This document shows, piece by piece, positions 12,541-27,076 of a stretch of 64,000 nucleotides of DNA (position 1 is the stretch's first letter; every line of letters begins with the position of its first letter). The stretch lies in NCBI RefSeq assembly GCF_933775445.1, contig NW_026089515.1:1-64000 (forward strand), written 5' to 3'. This DNA is from Argentina anserina (Eukaryota > Streptophyta > Magnoliopsida > Rosales > Rosaceae). The notes beneath the pieces are model-generated. The model worked only from the letters and a program-made list of their open reading frames with translations. It was not told where the DNA came from and did no database searches. The position numbers and the translations under genes were made by a program.

Positions 12541-15500
12541 CTCAAACGATAGAAAGATACTCAGTTTGAAAGAAACACACGCCCACACTGGAAACACTCT
12601 CAAATTCAAGAGAAACTCGCATCAGAAAGCCTTATAGAAACATACTCAAACGAGAATTGAAAAGATACTCAAAGTGCAATAGTAAACATACTCAAACGAT
12701 AGAAAGATACTCAGTTTGAAAGAAACACACGCCCACACTGGAAACACTCTCAAATTCAATAGAAACTCGCATCAGAAAGGCTTACAGAAACATACTCAAA
12801 CGAGAATTGAAAAGATACTCAAATTGCAATAGTAAACATACTCAAACGATAGAAAGATACTCAGTTTGAAAGAAACACACGCCCACACTGGAAACACTCT
12901 CAAATTCAAGAAAAAGTCGCATCAGAACGGCTTACAGAATGATACTCAAACGAGAATTGAAAAGATACTCAAAGTGCAATAGTAAACATACTCAAACGAT
13001 AGAAAGATACTCAGTTTGAAAGAAACACACGCCCACACTCGAAACACTCTAAAATTCAATAGAAACTTGCATCAGAAAGGCTTACAGAATGATAGTCAAA
13101 CGAGAAATGAAAATATACTCAAAGTGCAATAGTAAACATACTCAAACGATAGAAAGATACTCAGTTTGAAAGAAACACACGCCCACACTGGAAACACTCT
13201 CAAATTCAAGAAAAACTCGCATCGAAAGCCGTTCAGAAAGATACTCAAACGAGTATTCAAAAGATACTCAAATTGCAATAGTAAACATACTCAAACGATA
13301 GAAAGATACTCAGTTTGAAAAAAAACACACGCCCACACTGGAAACACTCTCAAATTCAAGAAAAACTCGCATCGAAAGCCGTTCAGAAAGATACTCAAAC
13401 GAGAATTGAAAAGGTACTCAAATTGCAATAGTAAACATACTCAAACGATAGAAAGATACTCAGTTTGAAAGAAACACACGCCCACACTGGAAACACTCTC
13501 AAATTCAAGAAAAACTCGCATCGAAAGCCGTTCAGAAAGATACTCAAACGAGAATTGAAAAGATACTCAAATTGCAATAGTAAACATACTCAAACGATAG
13601 AAAGATACTCAGTTTGAAAGAAACACACGCCCACACTGGAAACACTCTCAAATTCAAGAAAAACTCACATCAGAACGGCTTACAGAATGATACTCAAACG
13701 AGAATTGAAAAGATACTCAAAGTGCAATAGTAAACATACTCAAACGATAGAAAGATACTCAGTTTGAAAGAAACACACGCCCACACTCGAAACACTCTAA
13801 AATTCAATAGAAACTCGCATCAGAAAGGCTTACAGAATGATACTCAAACGAGAATTGAAAAGATACTCAAAGTGCAATAGTAAACATACTCAAACGATAG
13901 AAAGATACTCAGTTTGAAAGAAACACACGCCCACACTGGAAACACTCTAAAATTCAAGAGAAACTCGCATCAGAAAACCTTACAGAAACATAGTCAAACG
14001 AGAATTGAAAAGATACTCAAAGTGCAATAGTAAACATACTCAAACGATAGAAAGATACTCAGTTTGAAAAAAACACACGCCCACACTGGAAACACTCTCA
14101 AATTCAAGAAAAACTCGCATCGAAAGCCGTTCAGAAAGATACTCAAACGAGGATTCAAAAGATACTCAAATTGCAATAGTAAACATACTCAAACGATAGA
14201 AAGATACTCAGTTTGAAAGAAACACTCGCCCACACTGGAAACACTCTCAAATTCAAGAGAAACTCGCATCAGAAAGCCTTATAGAAACATACTCAAATGA
14301 GAATTGAAAAGATACTCAAAGTGCAATAGTAAACATACTCAAACGAAAGAAAGATACTCAGTTTGAAAGAAACACACGCCCACACTGGAAACACTCTAAA
14401 ATTCAATAGAAACTCGCATCAGAAAGGCTTACATAAACATACTCAAACGAGAATTGAAAAGATACTCAAATTGCAATAGTAAACATACTCAAACGATAGA
14501 AAGATACTCAGTTTGAAAGAAACACACGCTCACACTGGAAACACTCTCAAATTCAAGAAAAACTCGCATCAAACGGCTTACAGAATGATACTCAAACGAG
14601 AATTGAAAAGATACTCAAAGTGCAATAGTAAACATACTCAAACGATAGAAAGATACTCAGTTTGAAAGAAACACACGCCCACACTCGAAACACTCTAAAA
14701 TTCAATAGAAACTCGGATCAGAAAGGCTTACAGAATGATACTCAAACGAGAATTGAAAAGATACTCAAAGTGCAATAGTAAACATACTCAAACGATAGAA
14801 AGATACTCAGTTTGAAAGAAACACACGCCCACACTGGAAACACTCTCAAATTCAAGAAAAACTCGCATCGAAAGCCGTTCAGAAAGATACTCAAACGAGG
14901 ATTCAAAAGATACTCAAATTGCAATAGTAAACATACTCAAACGATAGAAAGATACTCAGTTTGAAAGAAACACACGCCCACACTGGAAACACTCTCAAAT
15001 TCAAGAAAAACTCGCATCGAAAGCCGTTCAGAAAGATACTCAAACGAGAATTGAAAAGATACTCAAATTGCAATAGTAAACATACTCAAACGATAGAAAG
15101 ATACTCAGTTTGAAAGAAACACACGCCCACACTGGAAACACTCTCAAATTCAAGAGAAACTCGCATCAGAAAGCCTTATAGAAACATACTCAAACGAGAA
15201 TTGAAAAGATACTCAAAGTGCAATAGTAAACATACTCAAACGATAGAAAGATACTCAGTTTGAAAGAAACACACGCCCACACTGGAAACACTCTCAAATT
15301 CAATAGAAACTCGCATCAGAAAGGCTTACAGAAACATACTCAAACGAGAATTGAAAAGATACTCAAATTGCAATAGTAAACATACTCAAACGATAGAAAG
15401 ATACTCAGTTTGAAAGAAACACACGCCCACACTGGAAACACTCTCAAATTCAAGAAAAAGTCGCATCAGAACGGCTTACAGAATGATACTCAAACGAGAA

Positions 15501-18500
15501 TTGAAAAGATACTCAAAGTGCAATAGTAAACATACTCAAACGATAGAAAGATACTCAGTTTGAAAGAAACACACGCCCACACTCGAAACACTCTAAAATT
15601 CAATAGAAACTCGCATCAGAAAGGCTTACAGAATGATAGTCAAACGAGAAATGAAAAGATACTCAAAGTGCAATAGTAAACATACTCAAACGATAGAAAG
15701 ATACTCAGTTTGAAAGAAACACACGCCCACACTGGAAACACTCTCAAATTCAAGAAAAACTCGCATCGAAAGCCGTTCAGAAAGATACTCAAACGAGTAT
15801 TCAAAAGATACTCAAATTGCAATAGTAAACATACTCAAACGATAGAAAGATACTCAGTTTGAAAAAAACACACGCCCACACTGGAAACACTCTCAAATTC
15901 AAGAAAAACTCGCATCGAAAGCCGTTCAGAAAGATACTCAAACGAGAATTGAAAAGGTACTCAAATTGCAATAGTAAACATACTCAAACGATAGAAAGAT
16001 ACTCAGTTTGAAAGAAACACACGCCCACACTGGAAACACTCTCAAATTCAAGAAAAACTCGCATCGAAAGCCGTTCAGAAAGATACTCAAACGAGAATTG
16101 AAAAGATACTCAAATTGCAATAGTAAACATACTCAAACGATAGAAAGATACTCAGTTTGAAAGAAACACACGCCCACACTGGAAACACTCTCAAATTCAA
16201 GAAAAACTCACATCAGAACGGCTTACAGAATGATACTCAAACGAGAATTGAAAAGATACTCAAAGTGCAATAGTAAACATACTCAAACGATAGAAAGATA
16301 CTCAGTTTGAAAGAAACACACGCCCACACTCGAAACACTCTAAAATTCAATAGAAACTCGCATCAGAAAGGCTTACAGAATGATACTCAAACGAGAATTG
16401 AAAAGATACTCAAAGTGCAATAGTAAACATACTCAAACGATAGAAAGATACTCAGTTTGAAAGAAACACACGCCCACACTGGAAACACTCTAAAATTCAA
16501 GAGAAACTCGCATCAGAAAACCTTACAGAAACATAGTCAAACGAGAATTGAAAAGATACTCAAAGTGCAATAGTAAACATACTCAAACGATAGAAAGATA
16601 CTCAGTTTGAAAAAAACACACGCCCACACTGGAAACACTCTCAAATTCAAGAAAAACTCGCATCGAAAGCCGTTCAGAAAGATACTCAAACGAGGATTCA
16701 AAAGATACTCATATTGCAATAGTAAACATACTCAAACGATAGAAAGATACTCAGTTTGAAAGAAACACTCGCCCACACTGGAAACACTCTCAAATTCAAG
16801 AGAAACTCGCATCAGAAAGCCTTATAGAAACATACTCAAATGAGAATTGAAAAGATACTCAAAGTGCAATAGTAAACATACTCAAACGATAGAAAGATAC
16901 TCAGTTTGAAAGAAACACACGCCCACACTGGAAACACTCTAAAATTCAATAGAAACTCGCATCAGAAAGGCTTACAGAAACATACTCAAACGAGAATTGA
17001 AAAGATACTCAAATTGCAATAGTAAACATACTCAAACGATAGAAAGATACTCAGTTTGAAAGAAACACACGCTCACACTGGAAACACTCTCAAATTCAAG
17101 AAAAACTCGCATCAAACGGCTTACAGAATGATACTCAAACGAGAATTGAAAAGATACTCAAAGTGCAATAGTAAACATACTCAAACGATAGAAAGATACT
17201 CAGTTTGAAAGAAACACACGCCCACACTCGAAACACTCTAAAATTCAATAGAAACTCGGATCAGAAAGGCTTACAGAATGATACTCAAACGAGAATTGAA
17301 AAGATACTCAAAGTGCAATAGTAAACATACTCAAACGATAGAAAGATACTCAGTTTGAAAGAAACACACGCCCACACTGGAAACACTCTCAAATTCAAGA
17401 AAAACTCGCATCGAAAGCCGTTCAGAAAGATACTCAAACGAGGATTCAAAAGATACTCAAATTGCAATAGTAAACATACTCAAACGATAGAAAGATACTC
17501 AGTTTGAAAGAAACACACGCCCACACTGGAAACACTCTCAAATTCAAGAAAAACTCGCATCGAAAGCCGTTCAGAAAGATACTCAAACGAGAATTGAAAA
17601 GATACTCAAATTGCAATAGTAAACATACTCAAACGATAGAAAGATACTCAGTTTGAAAGAAACACACGCCCACACTGGAAACACTCTCAAATTCAAGAGT
17701 AACTCGCATCAGAAAGCCTTATAGAAACATACTCAAACGAGAATTGAAAAGATACTCAAAGTGCAATAGTAAACATACTCAAACGATAGAAAGATACTCA
17801 GTTTGAAAGAAACACACGCCCACACTGGAAACACTCTCAAATTCAATAGAAACTCGCATCAGAAAGGCTTACAGAAACATACTCAAACGAGAATTGAAAA
17901 GATACTCAAATTGCAATAGTAAACATACTCAAACGATAGAAAGATACTCAGTTTGAAAGAAACACACGCCCACACTGGAAACACTCTCAAATTCAAGAAA
18001 AAGTCGCATCAGAACGGCTTACAGAATGATACTCAAACGAGAATTGAAAAGATACTCAAAGTGCAATAGTAAACATACTCAAACGATAGAAAGATACTCA
18101 GTTTGAAAGAAACACACGCCCACACTCGAAACACTCTAAAATTCAATAGAAACTTGCATCAGAAAGGCTTACAGAATGATAGTCAAACGAGAAATGAAAA
18201 GATACTCAAAGTGCAATAGTAAACATACTCAAACGATAGAAAGATACTCAGTTTGAAAGAAACACACGCCCACACTGGAAACACTCTCAAATTCAAGAAA
18301 AACTCGCATCGAAAGCCGTTGAGAAAGATACTCAAACGAGTATTCAAAAGATACTCAAATTGCAATAGTAAACATACTCAAACGATAGAAAGATACTCAG
18401 TTTGAAAAAAACACACGCCCACACTGGAAACACTCTCAAATTCAAGAAAAACTCGCATCGAAAGCCGTTCAGAAAGATACTCAAACGAGAATTGAAAAGG

Positions 18501-21290
18501 TACTCAAATTGCAATAGTAAACATACTCAAACGATAGAAAGATACTCAGTTTGAAAGAAACACACGCCCACACTGGAAACACTCTCAAATTCAAGAAAAA
18601 CTCGCATCGAAAGCCGTTCAGAAAGATACTCAAACGAGAATTGAAAAGATACTCAAATTGCAATAGTAAACATACTCAAACGATAGAAAGATACTCAGTT
18701 TGAAAGAAACACACGCCCACACTGGAAACACTCTCAAATTCAAGAAAAACTCACATCAGAACGGCTTACAGAATGATACTCAAACGAGAATTGAAAAGAT
18801 ACTCAAAGTGCAATAGTAAACATACTCAAACGATAGAAAGATACTCAGTTTGAAAGAAACACACGCCCACACTCGAAACACTCTAAAATTCAATAGAAAC
18901 TCGCATCAGAAAGGCTTACAGAATGATACTCAAACGAGAATTGAAAAGATACTCAAAGTGCAATAGTAAACATACTCAAACGATAGAAAGATACTCAGTT
19001 TGAAAGAAACACACGCCCACACTGGAAACACTCTAAAATTCAAGAGAAACTCGCATCAGAAAACCTTACAGAAACATAGTCAAACGAGAATTGAAAAGAT
19101 ACTCAAAGTGCAATAGTAAACATACTCAAACGATAGAAAGATACTCAGTTTGAAAAAAACACACGCCCACACTGGAAACACTCTCAAATTCAAGAAAAAC
19201 TCGCATCGAAAGCCGTTCAGAAAGATACTCAAACGAGGATTCAAAAGATACTCAAATTGCAATAGTAAACATACTCAAACGATAGAAAGATACTCAGTTT
19301 GAAAGAAACACTCGCCCACACTGGAAACACTCTCAAATTCAAGAGAAACTCGCATCAGAAAGCCTTATAGAAACATACTCAAATGAGAATTGAAAAGATA
19401 CTCAAAGTGCAATAGTAAACATACTCAAACGATAGAAAGATACTCAGTTTGAAAGAAACACACGCCCACACTGGAAACACTCTAAAATTCAATAGAAACT
19501 CGCATCAGAAAGGCTTACAGAAACATACTCAAACGAGAATTGAAAAGATACTCAAATTGCAATAGTAAACATACTCAAACGATAGAAAGATACTCAGTTT
19601 GAAAGAAACACACGCTCACACTGGAAACACTCTCAAATTCAAGAAAAACTCGCATCAAACGGCTTACAGAATGATACTCAAACGAGAATTGAAAAGATAC
19701 TCAAAGTGCAATAGTAAACATACTCAAACGATAGAAAGATACTCAGTTTGAAAGAAACACACGCCCACACTCGAAACACTCTAAAATTCAATAGAAACTC
19801 GGATCAGAAAGGCTTACAGAATGATACTCAAACGAGAATTGAAAAGATACTCAAAGTGCAATAGTAAACATACTCAAACGATAGAAAGATACTCAGTTTG
19901 AAAGAAACACACGCCCACACTGGAAACACTCTCAAATTCAAGAAAAACTCGCATCGAAAGCCGTTCAGAAAGATACTCAAACGAGGATTCAAAAGATACT
20001 CAAATTGCAATAGTAAACATACTCAAACGATAGAAAGATACTCAGTTTGAAAGAAACACACGCCCACACTGGAAACACTCTCAAATTCAAGAAAAACTCG
20101 CATCGAAAGCCGTTCAGAAAGATACTCAAACGAGAATTGAAAAGATACTCAAATTGCAATAGTAAACATACTCAAACGATAGAAAGATACTCAGTTTGAA
20201 AGAAACACACGCCCACACTGGAAACACTCTCAAATTCAAGAGAAACTCGCATCAGAAAGCCTTATAGAAACATACTCAAACGAGAATTGAAAAGATACTC
20301 AAAGTGCAATAGTAAACATACTCAAACGATAGAAAGATACTCAGTTTGAAAGAAACACACGCCCACACTGGAAACACTCTCAAATTCAATAGAAACTCGC
20401 ATCAGAAAGGCTTACAGAAACATACTCAAACGAGAATTGAAAAGATACTCAAATTGCAATAGTAAACATACTCAAACGATAGAAAGATACTCAGTTTGAA
20501 AGAAACACACGCCCACACTGGAAACACTCTCAAATTCAAGAAAAAGTCGCATCAGAACGGCTTACAGAATGATACTCAAACGAGAATTGAAAAGATACTC
20601 AAAGTGCAATAGTAAACATACTCAAACGATAGAAAGATACTCAGTTTGAAAGAAACACACGCCCACACTCGAAACACTCTAAAATTCAATAGAAACTTGC
20701 ATCAGAAAGGCTTACAGAATGATAGTCAAACGAGAAATGAAAAGATACTCAAAGTGCAATAGTAAACATACTCAAACGATAGAAAGATACTCAGTTTGAA
20801 AGAAACACACGCCCACACTGGAAACACTCTCAAATTCAAGAAAAACTCGCATCGAAAGCCGTTGAGAAAGATACTCAAACGAGTATTCAAAAGATACTCA
20901 AATTGCAATAGTAAACATACTCAAACGATAGAAAGATACTCAGTTTGAAAAAAACACACGCCCACACTGGAAACACTCTCAAATTCAAGAAAAACTCGCA
21001 TCGAAAGCCGTTCAGAAAGATACTCAAACGAGAATTGAAAAGGTACTCAAATTGCAATAGTAAACATACTCAAACGATAGAAAGATACTCAGTTTGAAAG
21101 AAACACACGCCCACACTGGAAACACTCTCAAATTCAAGAAAAACTCGCATCGAAAGCCGTTCAGAAAGATACTCAAACGAGAATTGAAAAGATACTCAAA
21201 TTGCAATAGTAAACATACTCAAACGATAGAAAGATACTCAGTTTGAAAGAAACACACGCCCACACTGGAAACACTCTCAAATTCAAGAAA
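12540..21290. repeat. 17-monomer higher-order repeat, 2,543 bp period, ~3.4 copies
   Basis: Units run 12,540-15,083 (2,544 bp), 15,084-17,626, 17,627-20,169 (2,543 bp each) and a partial fourth from 20,170 to about 21,290. Rare marks recur at this spacing: CCTTATAGAAAC (~12,631, 15,174, 17,717, 20,260), AAAAAGTCGCATCAGAACGG (~12,903, 15,447, 17,999, 20,542), GAGAAATGAAAA (13,104, 15,648, 18,191, 20,734), GAGTATTCAAAAG (~13,251, 15,795, 18,338, 20,881) and AAAAGGTACTC (~13,410, 15,953, 18,496, 21,039). Copies differ by only a few substitutions and one A-run indel (at ~13,320 in the first), so they look more than 99% identical. Seventeen units with ten of 150 bp and seven of 149 bp give exactly 2,543. 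Confidence 0.9.
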
Positions 21291-22221
21291 AACTCGCATC
21301 GAAAGCCGTTCAGAAAGATACTCAAACGAGGATTCAAAAGATACTCATATTGCAATAGTAAACATACTCAAACGATAGAAAGATACTCAGTTTGAAAAAA
21401 ACACACGCCCTCACTGGAAACACTCTCAAATTCAAGAAAAACTCGCATCGAAAGCCGTTCAGAAAGATACTCAAACGAGAATTGAAAAGATACTCAAATT
21501 GCAATAGTAAACATACTCAAACGATAGAAAGATACTCAGTTTGAAAGAAACACACGCCCACACTGGAAACACTCTCAAATTCAAGAGAAACTCGCATCAG
21601 AAAGCCTTACAGAAACATACTCAAACGAGAATTGAAAAGATACTCAAAGTGCAATAGTAAACATACTCAAACGATAGAATGATACTCAGTTTGAAAGAAA
21701 CACACGCCCACACTGGAAACACTCTAAAATTCAATAGAAACTCGCATCAGAAAGGCTTACAGAATGATACTCAAACGAGAATTGAAAAGATACTCAAAGT
21801 GCAATAGTAAACATACTCAAACGATAGAAAGATACTCAGTTTGAAAGAAACACACGCCCACACTGGAAACACTCTCAAATTCAAGAGAAACTCGCATCAG
21901 AAAGCCTTACAGAAACATACTCAAACGAGAATTGAAAATATACTCAAAGTGCAATAGTAAACATACTCAAACGATAGAAAGATACTCAGTTTGAAAGAAA
22001 CACACGCCCACACTGGAAACACTCTAAAATTCAATAGAAACTCGCATCAGAAAGGCTTACAGAATGATACTCAAACGAGAATTGAAAAGATACTCAAAGT
22101 GCAATAGTAAACATACTCAAACGATAGAAAGATACTCAGTTTGAAAGAAACACACGCCCACACTGGAAACACTCTAAAATTCAAGAGAAACTCGCATCAG
22201 AAAACCTTACAAAAACATAGT
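21290..22221. repeat. Spacer of ~6 monomers between 17-mer copies
   Basis: This stretch is still the same satellite but does not belong to the 17-mer. It starts with an early D-type unit (CATATTGC, GAAAAAAACACACGCCCTC near 21,400), as in the 8.4-10.5 kb block, then a class A unit, then alternating CCTTACAGAAAC and GGCTTACAGAATG units. The two halves around 21,580-21,770 and 21,880-22,070 are a two-monomer (300 bp) near-duplicate. They differ by GATAGAATGATAC in the first and GAAAATATACTC in the second. Confidence 0.6.
21916..22065 (+). repeat. Representative class C monomer (CTAAAATTCAATAG, 150 bp)
   Basis: Class C carries linked changes in its second half: CTAAAATTCAATAG replaces CTCAAATTCAAGAA, and the tail is CATCAGAAAGGCTTACAG followed by AATG or AAAC. 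The first half usually has AAAGTGC. A subclass has ACTCGAAACACTC in place of ACTGGAAACACTC (for example near 4,200, 11,540, 13,038, 15,581, 22,913 and 28,000). The CTAAAATTC allele is abundant from the window start to about 28.46 kb, and I found none after that point. This copy also has a private GAAAATATACTC change. Confidence 0.85.
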
Positions 22222-24830
22222 CAAACGAGAATTGAAAAGATACTCAAAGTGCAATAGTAAACATACTCAAACGATAGAAAGATACTCAGTTTGAAAGAAA
22301 CACACGCCCACACTGGAAACACTCTCAAATTCAAGAAAAACTCGCATCGAAAGCCGTTCAGAAAGATACTCAAACGAGAATTGAAAAGATACTCAAATTG
22401 CAATAGTAAACATACTCAAACGATAGAAAGATACTCAGTTTGAAAGAAACACTCGCCCACACTGGAAACACTCTCAAATTCAAGAGAAACTCGCATCAGA
22501 AAGCCTTATAGAAACATACTCAAATGAGAATTGAAAAGATACTCAAAGTGCAATAGTAAACATACTCAAACGATAGAAAGATACTCAGTTTGAAAGAAAC
22601 ACACGCCCACACTGGAAACAATCTAAAATTCAATAGAAACTCGCATCAGAAAGGCTTACAGAAACATACTCAAACGAGAATTGAAAAGATACTCAAATTG
22701 CAATAGTAAACATACTCAAACGATAGAAAGATACTCAGTTTGAAAGAAACACACGCCCACACTGGAAACACTCTCAAATTCAAGAAAAACTCGCATCAGA
22801 ACGGCTTACAGAATGATACTCAAACGAGAATTGAAAAGATACTCAAAGTGCAATAGTAAACATACTCAAACGATAGAAAGATACTCAGTTTGAAAGAAAC
22901 ACACGCCCACACTCGAAACACTCTCAAATTCAATAGAAACTCGGATCAGAAAGGCTTACAGAATGATACTCAAACGAGAATTGAAAAGATACTCAAAGTG
23001 CAATAGTAATCATACTCAAACGATAGAAAGATACTCAGTTTGAAAGAAACACACGCCCACACTGGAAACACTCTCAAATTCAAGAAAAACTCGCATCGAA
23101 AGCCGTTCAGAAAGATACTCAAACGAGGATTCAAAAGATACTCAAATTGCAATAGTAAACATACTCAAACGATAGAAAGATACTCAGTTTGAAAGAAACA
23201 CACGCCCACACTGGAAACACTCTCAAATTCAAGAAAAACTCGCATCGAAAGCCGTTCAGAAAGATACTCAAACGAGAATTGAAAAGATACTCAAATTGCA
23301 ATAGTAAACATACTCAAACGATAGAAAGATACTCAGTTTGAAAGAAACACACGCCCACACTGGAAACACTCTCAAATTCAAGAGAAACTCGCATCAGAAA
23401 GCCTTATAGAAACATACTCAAACGAGAATTGAAAAGATACTCAAAGTGCAATAGTAAACATACTCAAACGATAGAAAGATACTCAGTTTGAAAGAAACAC
23501 ACGCCCACACTGGAAACACTCTCAAATTCAATAGAAACTCGCATCAGAAAGGCTTACAGAAACATACTCAAACGAGAATTGAAAAGATACTCAAATTGCA
23601 ATAGTAAACATACTCAAACGATAGAAAGATACTCAGTTTGAAAGAAACACACGCCCACACTGGAAACACTCTCAAATTCAAGAAAAAGTCGCATCAGAAC
23701 GGCTTACAGAATGATACTCAAACGAGAATTGAAAAGATACTCAAGGTGCAATAGTAAACATACTCAAACGATAGAAAGATACTCAGTTTGAAAGAAACAC
23801 ACGCCCACACTCGAAACACTCTAAAATTCAATAGAAACTCGCATCAGAAAGGCTTACAGAATGATAGTCAAACGAGAATTGAAAAGATACTCTAAGTGCA
23901 ATAGTAAACATACTCAAACGATAGAAAGATACTCAGTTTTAAAGAAACACACGCCCACACTGGAAACACTCTCAAATTCAAGAAAAACTCGCATCGAAAG
24001 CCGTTCAGAAAGATACTCAAACGAGAATTGAAAAGGTACTCAAATTGCAATAGTAAACATACTCAAACGATAGAAAGATACTCAGTTTGAAAGAAACACA
24101 CGCCCACACTGGAAACACTCTCAAATTCAAGAAAAACTCGCATCGAAAGCCGTTCAGAAAGATACTCAAACGAGAATTGAAAAGATACTCAAATTGCAAT
24201 AGTAAACATACTCAAACGATAGAAAGATACTCAGTTTGAAAGAAACACACGCCCACACTGGAAACACTCTCAAATTCAAGAAAAACTCGCATCGAAAGCC
24301 GTTCAGAAAGATACTCAAACGAGGATTCAAAAGATACTCATATTGCAATAGTAAACATACTCAAACGATAGAAAGATACTCAGTTTGAAAAAAACACACG
24401 CCCTCACTGGAAACACTCTCAAATTCAAGAAAAACTCGCATCGAAAGCCGTTCAGAAAGATACTCAAACGAGAATTGAAAAGATACTCAAATTGCAATAG
24501 TAAACATACTCAAACGATAGAAAGATACTCAGTTTGAAAGAAACACACGCCCACACTGGAAACACTCTCAAATTCAAGAGAAACTCGCATCAGAAAGCCT
24601 TACAGAAACATACTCAAACGAGAATTGAAAAGATACTCAAAGTGCAATAGTAAACATACTCAAACGATAGAATGATACTCAGTTTGAAAGAAACACACGC
24701 CCACACTGGAAACACTCTAAAATTCAATAGAAACTCGCATCAGAAAGGCTTACAGAATGATACTCAAACGAGAATTGAAAAGATACTCAAAGTGCAATAG
24801 TAAACATACTCAAACGATAGAAAGATACTC
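22221..24830. repeat. Further 17-mer copy lacking one monomer, plus downstream duplicate
   Basis: From about 22,250 the order of the 17-mer resumes: AAACACTCGCCCAC at ~22,447, CGGATCAG at ~22,941, CCTTATAGAAAC at ~23,402, AAAAAGTCGCATCAG at ~23,684. The offset from copy three is 3,142 bp. The GAGTATTCAAAAG monomer that should come next is missing, and after it the offset drops by one monomer to 2,993 bp (AAAAGGTACTC at ~21,039 and ~24,032). The 2,993 bp offset then holds through ~24,820, including the rare GATAGAATGATAC at ~21,676 and ~24,669. What is seen: one exact monomer lost without breaking the register. Inferred: unequal exchange between neighbouring units. Confidence 0.75.
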
Positions 24831-27076
24831 AGTTTGAAAGAAACACACGCCCACACTGGAAACACTCTAAAATTCAAGAGAAACTCGCATCAGAAAACCT
24901 TACAGAAACATAGTCAAACGAGAATTGAAAAGATACTCAAAGTGCAATAGTAAACATACTCAAACGATAGAAAGATACTCAGTTTGAAAGAAACACACGC
25001 CCACACTGGAAACACTCTAAAATTCAATAGAAACTCACATCAGAAAGGCTTACAGAATGATACTCAAACGAGAATTGAAAAGATACTCAAAGTGCAATAG
25101 TAAACATACTCAAACGATAGAAAGATACTCAGTTTGAAAGAAACACACGCCCACACTGGAAACACTCTAATATTCAAGAAAAACTCGCATCGAAAGCCGT
25201 TCAGAAAGATACTCAAACGAGGATTCAAAAGATACTCAAATTGCAATAATAAACATACTCAAACGATAGAAAGATACTCAGTTTGAAAGAAACACACGCC
25301 CACACTGGAAACACTCTAAAATTTAAGAGAAACTCGCATCAGAAAACCTTACAGAAACATAGTCAAACGAGAATTGAAAAGATACTCAAAGTGCAATAGT
25401 AAACATACTCAAACGATAGAAAGATACTCAGTTTGAAAGAAACACACGCCCACACTGGAAACACTCTCAAATTCAAGAGAAACTCGCATCAGAAAGGCTG
25501 ACAGAATAATACTCAAACGAGAATTGAAAAGATACTCAAATTGCAATAGTAAACATACTCAAACGATAGAAAGATACTCAGTTTGAAAGAAACACACGCC
25601 CACACTGGAAACACTCTCAAATTCAAGAAAAACTCGCATCGAAAGCCGTTCAGAAAGATACTCAAACGAGTATTCAAAAGATACTCAAATTGCAATAGTA
25701 AACATACTCAAACGATAGAAAGATACTCAGTTTGAAAGAAACACACTCCCACACTGGAAACACTCTCAAATTCAAGAGAAACTCGCATCAGAAAGCCTTA
25801 CAGAAACATACTCAAACGAGAATGGAAAAGATACTCAAAGTGCAATAGTAAACATACTCAAACGATAGAAAGATACTCAGTTTGAAAGAAACACACGCCC
25901 ACACTGGAAACACTCTAAAATTCAATAGAAACTCGCATCAGAAAGGCTTACAGAATGATACTCAAACGAGAATTGAAAAGATACTCAAAGTGCAATAGTA
26001 AACATACTCAAACGATAGAAAGATACTCAGTTTGAAAGAAACACACGCCCACACTGGAAACACTCTAAAATTCAAGAGAAACTCGCATCAGAAAACCTTA
26101 CAGAAACATAGTCAAACGAGAATTGAAAAGATACTCAAAGTGCAATAGTAAACATACTCAAACGATAGAAAGATACTCAGTTTGAAAGAAACACACGCCC
26201 ACACTGGAAACACTCTAAAATTCAATAGAAACTCACATCAGAAAGGCTTACAGAATGATACTCAAACGAGAATTGAAAAGATACTCAAAGTGCAATAGTA
26301 AACATACTCAAACGATAGAAAGATACTCAGTTTGAAAGAAACACACGCCCACACTGGAAACACTCTAATATTCAAGAAAAACTCGCATCGAAAGCCGTTC
26401 AGAAAGATACTCAAACGAGGATTCAAAAGATACTCAAATTGCAATAATAAACATACTCAAACGATAGAAAGATACTCAGTTTGAAAGAAACACACGCCCA
26501 CACTGGAAACACTCTAAAATTTAAGAGAAACTCGCATCAGAAAACCTTACAGAAACATAGTCAAACGAGAATTGAAAAGATACTCAAAGTGCAATAGTAA
26601 ACATACTCAAACGATAGAAAGATACTCAGTTTGAAAGAAACACACGCCCACACTGGAAACACTCTCAAATTCAAGAGAAACTCGCATCAGAAAGGCTGAC
26701 AGAATAATACTCAAACGAGAATTGAAAAGATACTCAAATTGCAATAGTAAACATACTCAAACGATAGAAAGATACTCAGTTTGAAAGAAACACACGCCCA
26801 CACTGGAAACACTCTCAAATTCAAGAAAAACTCGCATCGAAAGCCGTTCAGAAAGATACTCAAACGAGTATTCAAAAGATACTCAAATTGCAATAGTAAA
26901 CATACTCAAACGATAGAAAGATACTCAGTTTGAAAGAAACACACTCCCACACTGGAAACACTCTCAAATTCAAGAGAAACTCGCATCAGAAAGCCTTACA
27001 GAAACATACTCAAACGAGAATGGAAAAGATACTCAAAGTGCAATAGTAAACATACTCAAACGATAGAAAGATACTC
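24680..27076. repeat. Tandem pair of 8-monomer units, 1,198 bp period
   Basis: About 24,680-25,877 is repeated at 25,878-27,075. Private marks in both copies at exactly 1,198 bp spacing include CTCTAATATTCAAG (~25,166 and 26,364), CAATAATAAAC (~25,244 and 26,442), AAAATTTAAGAG (~25,319 and 26,517), GAATAATACTC (~25,505 and 26,703), GAGTATTCAAAAG (~25,669 and 26,867), CACACTCCCACAC (~25,742 and 26,940) and GAGAATGGAAAAG (~25,820 and 27,018). I saw no difference between the copies by eye, so this looks like a very recent duplication. The match decays just after 27,100 (ACTAGAAAC, CGGATCAG). Confidence 0.85.
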
